Source: Opitutales bacterium (lineage in GTDB: Bacteria > Verrucomicrobiota > Verrucomicrobiia > Opitutales > Oceanipulchritudinaceae). Taken from it: a DNA stretch of 6,664 bases. The position numbers and the translations under genes are program-made. Positions 1-5,553 of the stretch are shown here, piece after piece. The notes below the pieces were generated by a model, which worked only from the letters and a program-made list of their open reading frames with translations, had not been told where the DNA came from and made no database searches. How positions within the stretch are numbered: the stretch's first letter is position 1; each line of letters begins with the position of its first letter. The stretch is from NCBI GenBank assembly GCA_007123395.1, contig SKLD01000185.1, forward strand, positions 1 to 6,664. The letters run 5' to 3'.

Positions 1-1484
1 ACCGGCCCAAGCGCCGCCGTCGCACCCGCGTCGAGCTGCGTCACCCGTTCCGGTGCCGCGCCAAAGGCCGAAACAGAACCGACCGACTCTTTGTTGAACA
101 ACTCCCAATAATCCGGGAACCGCCGCGCGTGCCCCAAACCCGCGTAAGCCGTCACCCCGTCACCGAGTCGCCGCTCATAACGGATAAACCCGCTCGGGAG
201 AATTTCCGTCCGCCGCGCGCCTGCTGTCGGGTTCGGAAGCGCCGGACCCATGCCCGCCGCGACGGACGCGCGGCTGTCTTCCGCCCGCCAGTAATCGCCG
301 CGCAGTCCAAACACAAACCGGTCCGCGTTCCCTTCGCCGGGAGTATATTCCCCCTCCGCATAAAGCCCCGTCACATCAAAACGGGCATCCCGCCGTCGGG
401 GAAGCGCCGTATACGGGTTTGCCTCCGCATCCGTTGTGCGCCGCACACTGTGCTGGTCGCCGCGGTAGTCCGCTCCCGCTGTCCAAACCAATCCGCCAAG
501 CTCATCCGAAACCGCCTGCACCCGGGCTCCGAATGTCTCGCGGTCCGGGTTCGACGCGGTCCGGCCGGGCATCATCATCGTCGGCGAAAACTTGCGCAGC
601 GTGAAGTTGTCCATCACATGGTCGATATAGTTGTAATAGAATTGTCCGCTCAGGCTCTCCACCGCGCTGCAGCGTGGACGCGCGCTCCATGACACCGCGG
701 CGTTCTCCCGCGCAAACTTCACGCCGTCCATCCCCCTGTCCGCATAGGCTGCCTCGCCGTCGCTCAACACACCCGACACCTCCACAAAAGCACCCTCCGC
801 TGGCGTCCATGTCACCGCACCCTGCGCGCTCCAGCGCTCATAGGCCGAGTGGACGCGGCGTCCCCCGCCATCGCTGTAATCGCCCGACTCACTGCGCGTC
901 AGAGCAAAACGCCCCTGCATCGCAGCATCGCCCGCCCTTGCATCCACAAACTGGTCGTTGCGGCCGTGGGCACCGACAGTCGCCGCCCCTGCCAAGCGCA
1001 CAGTCGGCGCGGTAAAAGGTGTCGGATCACGGTCAAACAGCACCACCCCAGCCGTCTGCCCGGGGCCGTGCCGCACCGACTGCGGCCCCTTCACCACTGT
1101 CACGCGGTCAAAGGCCGCCGGAAACACATATGCCGTCGGCGGATCCATCCGGTTGCCGCAACCGCCCAGAATCTCCTGACCGTCAAGCACTATGCCGAGC
1201 CGCGAGCCCGCCATCCCGCGCAGCACCGGGTCGCCGTCGGTCCCGCCCTTGCGGATTACGTGGATGCCGGGCACCGCCCGCAGCACCTCCGCGCCGTCCT
1301 GCGCCGGAATCGGCTGCGCCGGGGCCTTGGGGTCGAACTCCACCCGCAAGGGGAGCCCGTGCGCGTGCGCCACCACGGTAACAGGCGGCAGCTCGGTCAC
1401 CGGCAGCGCGTCGTCCGCCGGCAACGGGCAAAGCACTGTTGTGAAACTGAAAAATGTCAAAAATATTTTAGGATAAGTGTTCAT
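1..1484 (-). CDS. TonB-dependent copper receptor, OprC/NosA type (N-terminal 494 residues; C-terminus beyond left edge)
   Basis: Outer-membrane, TonB-energised receptor, most likely for copper. Read from the ATG at 1484 down to base 1 without a stop. Residues 1-23 form a signal peptide (MNTYPKIFLTFFSFTTVLC, then PLPADD). A TonB-box-like stretch (LPPVTVVA) lies at 32-39. The plug domain follows: DGAEVLRAVPGIHVIRKGG at 63-81, GDPVLRGMAGSRLG at 84-97, GGCGNRMDPPTAYV at 107-120 and VTVVKGPQSVRHGPG at 128-142, all characteristic of the copper-receptor branch of the family. Barrel segments include IDHVMDNFTLRK (287-298), VFGLRGDYW (391-399) and RFPDYWEL (455-462). C109/M113 (CxxxM) and H289/M291 (HxM) match, with identical spacing, the copper ligands I recall for OprC (C143, M147, H323, M325). 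Family members are usually about 650-720 aa, so roughly a quarter to a third is missing. No good Shine-Dalgarno precedes the ATG, but it is the only Met that leaves a full signal peptide. Confidence 0.93.
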   Translation of the reverse strand, partial: MNTYPKIFLTFFSFTTVLCPLPADDALPVTELPPVTVVAHAHGLPLRVEFDPKAPAQPIPAQDGAEVLRAVPGIHVIRKGGTDGDPVLRGMAGSRLGIVLDGQEILGGCGNRMDPPTAYVFPAAFDRVTVVKGPQSVRHGPGQTAGVVLFDRDPTPFTAPTVRLAGAATVGAHGRNDQFVDARAGDAAMQGRFALTRSESGDYSDGGGRRVHSAYERWSAQGAVTWTPAEGAFVEVSGVLSDGEAAYADRGMDGVKFARENAAVSWSARPRCSAVESLSGQFYYNYIDHVMDNFTLRKFSPTMMMPGRTASNPDRETFGARVQAVSDELGGLVWTAGADYRGDQHSVRRTTDAEANPYTALPRRRDARFDVTGLYAEGEYTPGEGNADRFVFGLRGDYWRAEDSRASVAAGMGPALPNPTAGARRTEILPSGFIRYERRLGDGVTAYAGLGHARRFPDYWELFNKESVGSVSAFGAAPERVTQLDAGATAALGP

Positions 1485-1510
1485 TTGCAAAAACTTGAAA
1501 AAGGTTGCGT

Positions 1511-1516
1511 ATTAGA
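1511..1516 (-). promoter_or_regulatory. Possible -10 element for the copper receptor gene
   Basis: Read on the minus strand the hexamer is TCTAAT, matching the sigma-70 -10 consensus at five of six positions. It sits 27 bases ahead of the receptor ATG, inside an AT-rich pocket (about 1440-1520) in otherwise GC-rich DNA. No convincing -35 hexamer is found 16-18 bases further upstream, so the promoter may depend on an activator or may not be real. This is inference from sequence only. Confidence 0.28.
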
Positions 1517-1554
1517 GTCGTAATCACCGGCCATGATCGCCGGAGGGTTTGATG

Positions 1555-1577
1555 TCCGAGCACACGCAGTGTGCGGA
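1555..1577. promoter_or_regulatory. Dyad upstream of the copper receptor gene (GCACAC-gca-GTGTGC)
   Basis: A perfect 6-bp inverted repeat, GCACAC at 1560-1565 and GTGTGC at 1569-1574, is separated by three bases. The stem can extend by TCC/GGA (1555-1557 with 1575-1577) across a two-base bulge. It lies in the 183-base gap between the small membrane protein gene and the receptor gene. No run of T follows on either strand, so it is not a standard intrinsic terminator. An operator or an RNA hairpin in the leader between the two copper-linked genes are the main options. A smaller stem (CCGGC/GCCGG, 1527-1543) lies nearer the receptor start. Confidence 0.35.
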
Positions 1578-1667
1578 GTCCGGGTACAAGCGCGGCCGCA
1601 AGATCAGATGCTCCGCCCATGCAAGACACAGGGCAATGGCCGCGGAAGGAGTGGTTGAAGAGGGAGG

Positions 1668-2132
1668 TTACACCGCGCGTGGAGGCGGCACAGGCGGATC
1701 CAGCCGAATGTCTTTCGGCGCATGCGTCCGCTCAGGAACAAATGGCATGCCCCGGTCCGGCCCAAACACAAGGCGCGGCGCGGCAAAATGCGGCACCAGC
1801 AAAAGAAACCGGTGCGCGGCGGTGACCGCCGGATCGTCGGACTTTCCGGTCGCTCCCTTCGCCTCGCGCACCGCGTGGCACACCACACACATCCCTTCCT
1901 CGGAAAACGTCGTCGCCACCGACCCGGCGAACGACTCCGTCCGCGCATTTTGCACCCACATTCCGGCCCACGCGCCGATCTGCACGATATCCCAGACCAA
2001 GCCCGTGCCCAACAGACAAAGCACCAATAGCAAAGCCGTCTTCCGCCGACCTGAGCCCGCGCCGCGCAACGTCTCTCCAGCCCACGCGCGCGTGGAACCT
2101 GAAGAATCTGAAATGGTACGACGGAACCGCAT
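1668..2132 (-). CDS. Small single-pass membrane protein with periplasmic CxxCH motif; putative copper-associated protein
   Basis: About 154 aa from the ATG at 2132 to a TAA at 1668-1670. An arginine-rich N-terminus (residues 1-31) precedes one strong membrane segment (about 32-58, ALLLVLCLLGTGLVWDIVQ and following), predicting a cytoplasmic N-terminus and an external C-terminus. The periplasmic part carries TTFSEEGMCVVCHAV, with C82, C85 and H86 as a CxxCH motif. Such a motif can bind haem c covalently or bind a metal through thiols. It resembles, from memory, small uncharacterised envelope proteins with a TF-x(4-6)-CxxC pattern; it is also loosely like DUF2946 proteins found near copper receptors. 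I recognise no named family with certainty. It ends 183 bases before the copper receptor gene on the same strand, which suggests a role in periplasmic copper handling (inference). An in-frame ATG at 2243 would give 191 aa and overlap the transposase stop as ATGA, but the extra 37 residues look unlike protein and carry no membrane signal. Neither start has a well-placed Shine-Dalgarno. Confidence 0.66.
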   Translation of the reverse strand: MRFRRTISDSSGSTRAWAGETLRGAGSGRRKTALLLVLCLLGTGLVWDIVQIGAWAGMWVQNARTESFAGSVATTFSEEGMCVVCHAVREAKGATGKSDDPAVTAAHRFLLLVPHFAAPRLVFGPDRGMPFVPERTHAPKDIRLDPPVPPPRAV

Positions 2133-2167
2133 CTCTGGAGACGATATCACTACATCACCAGTATGCT

Positions 2168-2183
2168 CTTGACTCGCGTCAAG
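2168..2183. promoter_or_regulatory. Dyad CTTGAC-TCGC-GTCAAG upstream of the small membrane protein gene
   Basis: A perfect 6-bp inverted repeat with a four-base loop, 36 bases ahead of the preferred ATG at 2132 and 57 bases past the transposase stop. Read on the minus strand it contains TTGACG, a fair -35 hexamer, but the hexamer 17 bases on (GGTGAT) is a poor -10 match. As minus-strand RNA it would form a short hairpin with a GCGA (GNRA-type) loop. It could be an operator over a -35 box, or a small REP-like hairpin left by the neighbouring transposase. No T run follows, so it is not a terminator. Confidence 0.33.
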
Positions 2184-2239
2184 GATCAAACCGACCCACC
2201 CGCGCCGCCGAAACCGAAACACAGGCGCACGGCGACTTT

Positions 2240-3253
2240 TCATGCTCCGTTCGCAGGATCGGCGGCTCCTCCACCGCGGTATTTCCTCCGCGCCACGCCG
2301 GCGCCCGCAGCCTCCAGCGGATCGAGAGGATGCACGCCCGGCGGCTTACGCAGCTTGCCGAGCGCCGCCGCGCCCTCCCCTTCCGCCAGCCACTCCATCG
2401 ACCCCAGCGCCACACCGCACGTCATAAACCGCAGCTTCAACTGCAAGAGCTGGTGCGGCGGCAACTCCCCGCCCGCGCGCAGCGCTTCCAGCCACGCCTC
2501 CCGGTCGACACGCGCGCCCGTCCCGTCACGCCTCGCCGCCGCGCCCTTGCCCAGCATGAGCAACCGGTAGCGCGCCAATGCCTCGCGCTCGCCGCCTTCG
2601 CCCGGACAACACCGCGCCAATGTGCCGCGCATTTCATCGTTGCCCCCGCACAATGCCTCCGCGTAGCCGCACCAACGGTAGTTCTCCGGCAAAGCCGCCA
2701 GCCCCGCGCGCACGGCGTTCAGATCGACATACGCCGCCACCATTGCCACCAGCCACGGTACATCCTGCACCAACACGCTGCCGAACCGCTCCGCCCAAAG
2801 CGTCCCCGCCGTATCATAGGTGCGGTTAAACCACTTCGTGTACCGCTGCCGCAGCGTGCGCATGAACTCCGACACATCCCCCATCCGCGCGCGCAAACGT
2901 TCCCGCAAAGGCTCCGCCGCATCCGGCGGGTCGTGCGCCAGCGCGTGTTCCAGCCCTCTTGCGTCGAGTCCGCACCACATTGCCTTCGCCCGCCCGTAAA
3001 GCGCGCGGAAACGCCGCACCAACTCCGCGTCGTCACAGTTCTTCGCCGCCGGATCAATGCGCACGAGGATATGGAAGTGGTTCTCCAGACAGCAGTAGGT
3101 AATCAACTTCACCCCGCTGAACGCCGCCACCCGGTGCAGCGCATGCACCCAAACCTCGCGATGCACATCCGCCAGCAACCGCCGCCGCTGCACCACACGC
3201 GCAGTTATATGATATACCGCAATCTTATCTGACTTCAATCGAATCTCGCCCAT
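2240..3253 (-). CDS. REP-associated tyrosine transposase (RAYT), IS200-like Y1/HUH domain with C-terminal extension
   Basis: Single-stranded DNA endonuclease of the Y1 (Transposase_17/IS200-like) fold, 337 aa. The metal-binding HUH motif is ENHFHILVRI at 57-66 (H59, H61). The likely nucleophile is Y138 in MRTLRQRYTKWFNR (131-144). GTLWAERF (150-157) and AAYVDLNAVRAGL (173-185) are typical of the RAYT branch. Residues after about 200 are an extension found in longer RAYTs, including FMTCGVALGSMEWLAE (276-291), similar to the FTDG-x-x-LGS-x-x-FV segment of that group. The start is the ATG at 3253, with AAGGA seven bases upstream (3261-3265); a TTG directly before it (3256) is less well placed. 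RAYTs are usually single-copy, immobile host genes that act on REP hairpins, unlike IS200 itself. All catalytic residues I can name are present, so it may be active. No terminal inverted repeats are seen. The downstream copper-linked genes share its strand and could receive read-through transcription. Confidence 0.9.
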   Translation of the reverse strand: MGEIRLKSDKIAVYHITARVVQRRRLLADVHREVWVHALHRVAAFSGVKLITYCCLENHFHILVRIDPAAKNCDDAELVRRFRALYGRAKAMWCGLDARGLEHALAHDPPDAAEPLRERLRARMGDVSEFMRTLRQRYTKWFNRTYDTAGTLWAERFGSVLVQDVPWLVAMVAAYVDLNAVRAGLAALPENYRWCGYAEALCGGNDEMRGTLARCCPGEGGEREALARYRLLMLGKGAAARRDGTGARVDREAWLEALRAGGELPPHQLLQLKLRFMTCGVALGSMEWLAEGEGAAALGKLRKPPGVHPLDPLEAAGAGVARRKYRGGGAADPANGA

Positions 3254-3260
3254 CAACTCG

Positions 3261-3265
3261 TCCTT
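3261..3265 (-). promoter_or_regulatory. Ribosome binding site of the RAYT gene (AAGGA)
   Basis: AAGGA on the minus strand, seven bases before the ATG at 3253. It is the best-placed Shine-Dalgarno in the window and decides the ATG over the adjacent TTG at 3256. Confidence 0.6.
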
Positions 3266-3305
3266 TCTTATAAACTCAATAAATGCGTTATCTTCGAGAA
3301 TTTAA

Positions 3306-3323
3306 AAGTCAATTAGAAGTCAA
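3306..3323. repeat. Tandem 7-bp direct repeat AAGTCAA-TTAG-AAGTCAA in the divergent intergenic region
   Basis: Two identical heptamers (3306-3312 and 3317-3323) are separated by four AT-rich bases, giving an 11-base period, about one helical turn. This 7-4-7 layout is the geometry used by OmpR/PhoB-type response regulators, although the heptamer is not the PhoB box sequence. On the minus strand it reads as two TTGACTT copies, so each could also be a -35 hexamer for the transposase gene, but no good -10 lies 16-18 bases beyond. It sits in an AT-rich stretch (about 3266-3331) between the divergent gene blocks. Confidence 0.4.
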
Positions 3324-3343
3324 GAATATCCGGAAGAACTTGC

Positions 3344-3360
3344 GGGGCGGGGCGGGCGGG
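3344..3360 (+). promoter_or_regulatory. Compact G-quadruplex motif ahead of the erythromycin-esterase-like gene
   Basis: GGGGCGGGGCGGGCGGG on the plus strand: four runs of at least three G, each separated by a single C. One-base loops give the tightest class of intramolecular quadruplex. It ends 17 bases before the ATG at 3378, where it would fall in the 5' leader or core promoter of the plus-strand block. The pattern is seen directly; folding and any effect on expression are inference. Confidence 0.55.
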
Positions 3361-3377
3361 CGTAAGCCTGTGGAACA

Positions 3378-4721
3378 ATGATTGGTTTGCACAGCCCCCA
3401 CGGTCAGCGCCGGGTGACCGCACTGACGCTCCTTTGCGTTGTATTTCTCTCGACGGGTTTTGTTCCCGTAACGGAGTCGGTGAGCCCGGATCCACCGCTG
3501 CCATGGCTGGCAGAGCTTGGCGAGCGGCTCGACGACGAGGCGGCACTGGACGCACTCGTTGAGCGCATGCGTGACCGACGGCTGGTCTTACTCGGTGAAT
3601 CGACGCACGGGACACACGAATACTACGTGTGGCGCGACCGGATCTCGCGGCGACTCATTGAGACCGGCGACTTCCGCTTTCTCGCGGTGGAGGGCGACTG
3701 GGCCACGCTCCTCGAACTCAACCGCTATGTGAAGGACAAGCCGGGCGCTCCCGACTCGGCGCGGGCCGCCTTGGAGCGCCTCGAACGCTGGCCGCCTTGG
3801 ATGTGGGCGAACGAGGAAATCGAAGCGCTCGCGGAGTGGCTGCGGGAATGGAACCAAGATCGTCCGATGGAGGAGCGGGCAGGCTTTTACGGCAAGGATG
3901 TCTACGCCCCGTGGCTCGCGGCCGAAGCGGTCATCGCCTTCGCCCGCGATCATCTTGAAGGCGGCGAACGGCTGCGCGTACGCCGTAAACTGGCGCGCTT
4001 CCAGCGCCACGAAGAGGACATTCAGGCCTACGTGCGATCCACCTTTCCGCAGCGTGCGGAGACACTGGAGAGCCTGCGCGGTCTTGTGGCGCTGATCGCC
4101 GCGGCGGAGGATGCACCGGACTTCGAACGGTTCGCCGCGAAGCAGAGCGCCTACGTGGTGAAGGGAGCGCACCGGCATTTCATGGGCATGGTTGACCGGG
4201 GGCCGGAGTCCTGGAATGCCCGTGTGGAACACATGGAATCGACGGTCGAACGCCTCCTCAAGCGTTACGGCCCGGACGCGCGGGGCATTGTATGGGCGCA
4301 CAACACCCACATCGGCGATGCCCGCGCGACCGCCATGGCGGAACGCGGCGAGGTCAACATCGGACAACTTTCCCGCGAGCGCCACGGCATCGAAAATGTT
4401 TTCGCTCTCGGCTTTTCGACGCACCGCGGCCGCGTCCAGGCCGGCCGCGATTGGGGCGGGCGCCGCCAGGCGATGCGCATCCCCGACGGAATCGCGGGGA
4501 GCCTCGAGGACGCCCTCAACATCCATTTTCCCGAGGGTGCCTTGCTCTTTTTCGACGAAGCCCCGGAGACCGCGCACACCAATCCCGTGCCCCACCGCGC
4601 CATCGGCGTCGTCTACCGCCCGGAGGCGGAGCAGGGCAACTATGTGCCCACGCGCCTTGCCGCGCGCTACGACGCGATGCTTTTCATTCCGGAAACAACC
4701 GCGCTTCGTCCGATTGAATAG
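3378..4721 (+). CDS. Exported erythromycin-esterase-like family protein
   Basis: A 447-aa member of the erythromycin esterase family (PF05139, the EreA/EreB fold). Visible family blocks: LVLLGESTHGTHEYY (69-83) with E74 and H77, the acid and histidine expected in the active site; FLAVEGDW (101-108); GFYGKDVYA (169-177); WAHNTHIGDARATAM (306-320) with H308 and H311; ALGFSTHRGRV (343-353); and a C-terminal YRPEAEQGNYVPTRLA to TALRPI block (413-446). Residues 1-36 form a signal peptide or membrane anchor (RR followed by ALTLLCVVFLSTGFV), with no clear lipobox. EreA and EreB, which act on macrolides, are cytoplasmic and about 400-420 aa, so the export signal argues against simple self-resistance. 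Most family members have no proven substrate; a hydrolase on a small molecule or envelope component is as far as the sequence goes. The ATG at 3378 has only GGA three bases upstream. The downstream methyltransferase gene begins 27 bases after its TAG, suggesting one transcript. Confidence 0.85.
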   Translation: MIGLHSPHGQRRVTALTLLCVVFLSTGFVPVTESVSPDPPLPWLAELGERLDDEAALDALVERMRDRRLVLLGESTHGTHEYYVWRDRISRRLIETGDFRFLAVEGDWATLLELNRYVKDKPGAPDSARAALERLERWPPWMWANEEIEALAEWLREWNQDRPMEERAGFYGKDVYAPWLAAEAVIAFARDHLEGGERLRVRRKLARFQRHEEDIQAYVRSTFPQRAETLESLRGLVALIAAAEDAPDFERFAAKQSAYVVKGAHRHFMGMVDRGPESWNARVEHMESTVERLLKRYGPDARGIVWAHNTHIGDARATAMAERGEVNIGQLSRERHGIENVFALGFSTHRGRVQAGRDWGGRRQAMRIPDGIAGSLEDALNIHFPEGALLFFDEAPETAHTNPVPHRAIGVVYRPEAEQGNYVPTRLAARYDAMLFIPETTALRPIE

Positions 4722-4748
4722 CCGCAGCCCTGAAGCCCTCCTACCGCC

Positions 4749-5501
4749 ATGAAACATCCACGACAAACATCCGACCTTCGAGAAAGAGCATTGCCATGGG
4801 CGTGTTTCTTTGCGATTTTCCTCATCGCCTCCAATGGTAACCTTGTCCACGCGGACGAAGCGTCCGCCACCGAGTCAGCCCGTATGGAAATGGTGGAACG
4901 ACAGATTGAGAACCGCGGCGTGCGCGATCCGGAGGTCCTGCGCGCAATGCGCGACGTCAAGCGCCACCTGTTTGTGCCGGACCGTGTCACCCGGCATGCC
5001 TATGACGACCGTCCGCTGCCGATCGGCTACGGGCAGACGATTTCGCAGCCGTATATCGTGGCCTATATGACGGAAATCATCCAGCCCAAGCCGGATTTCC
5101 GCGTGCTCGAAATCGGCGCAGGCTCCGGCTACCAAGCCGCTGTCCTCGCGGAAATCGTCGACCATGTCTACACCGTCGAAATCGTGCCGGAACTCGCCGA
5201 ATGGGCGGAGAGCCGACTCAAGCTGGCCGGCTACGAGAACGTCTCCGTGAAGCATGCCGACGGCTACCACGGATGGGAAGAACACGCCCCGTTCGACGCC
5301 ATTGTCGTAACGGCGGCGAGCCCGCACATTCCCCCTCCGCTCATCGAGCAGCTCAAAGACGGCGGCCGCATGATCATTCCGGTCGGGTCGCCCTTCCGCA
5401 CGCAGCAGCTGGTATTGGTGGAAAAGCGGGGCGAGCGCACACGCACGCGCAACATGCTGCCCGTGCAGTTCGTTCCCTTCACCCGCGCGGAGGAGGAATG
5501 A
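4749..5501 (+). CDS. Protein-L-isoaspartate O-methyltransferase with signal peptide
   Basis: A 250-aa SAM-dependent enzyme that methylates L-isoaspartyl residues in damaged proteins, starting their repair. Family blocks: MVERQIENRGVRDPEVLRAM (48-67), RHLFVP (72-77), PIGYGQTISQPYIVAYMTE (91-109), which is the diagnostic substrate-side motif, SAM motif I VLEIGAGSGYQAAVLA (119-134), VYTVEIVPELA (140-150), PFDAIVVTAAS (181-191) and the C-terminal LPVQFVPFTR (237-246). The cytosolic enzyme is about 210 aa and begins near M46/M48. Here an extra 36 or so residues form a classic signal peptide: basic start, hydrophobic ALPWACFFAIFLIAS (14-28), and VHA-DE as a likely signal peptidase I site (34-36). 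The ATG at 4749 has no Shine-Dalgarno; an in-frame TTG at 4791 would still keep the hydrophobic stretch, whereas ATG at 4884 or 4890 would give a cytosolic form. It lies between an exported esterase-like protein and a membrane protein on one strand. Confidence 0.92.
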   Translation: MKHPRQTSDLRERALPWACFFAIFLIASNGNLVHADEASATESARMEMVERQIENRGVRDPEVLRAMRDVKRHLFVPDRVTRHAYDDRPLPIGYGQTISQPYIVAYMTEIIQPKPDFRVLEIGAGSGYQAAVLAEIVDHVYTVEIVPELAEWAESRLKLAGYENVSVKHADGYHGWEEHAPFDAIVVTAASPHIPPPLIEQLKDGGRMIIPVGSPFRTQQLVLVEKRGERTRTRNMLPVQFVPFTRAEEE

Positions 5502-5540
5502 CCTCAGTGCGGGGGTGTTCCGCGCAACGCCGCGCACACA

Positions 5541-5544
5541 GAGG
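5541..5544 (+). promoter_or_regulatory. Ribosome binding site candidate (GAGG) for the membrane protein gene
   Basis: GAGG lies nine bases before the ATG at 5554. The spacing is slightly long but acceptable, and it supports that ATG. Confidence 0.4.
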
Positions 5545-5553
5545 CGCGCTACC

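Noticed and set aside
849..1523. A 224-codon open frame on the plus strand opposite the copper receptor
   Set aside because: The reverse frame is an unmistakable receptor plug and barrel; the plus frame has shadow composition.
1527..1543. CCGGC/GCCGG stem as a terminator or riboswitch part
   Set aside because: Only five base pairs with a seven-base loop and no T run; I see no known riboswitch core such as a cobalamin box in the leader.
1668..2132. The small CxxCH protein as a classical cytochrome c
   Set aside because: There is one CxxCH but no recognisable cytochrome c fold or distal Met context; only the motif supports haem, so it is kept as a possibility rather than a call.
1549..2172. 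A 207-codon open frame on the plus strand opposite the small membrane protein
   Set aside because: No domain or membrane signal, whereas the minus frame has a clean membrane segment and CxxCH.
2330..3232. A 300-codon open frame on the plus strand opposite the transposase
   Set aside because: The minus strand encodes an intact RAYT with catalytic motifs; the plus frame is rich in Arg, His, Pro and Gln with no motif.
3269..3274. TATAAA as a -10 box for the plus-strand block
   Set aside because: The region 17 bases upstream lies at the start of the transposase gene and has no -35 resemblance; the distance to the ATG at 3378 is also long.
3588..4850. A 420-codon open frame on the minus strand opposite the esterase-like gene
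   Set aside because: It mirrors a clear protein family on the plus strand, shows no recognisable domain, and is the usual antisense shadow of GC-rich coding DNA.
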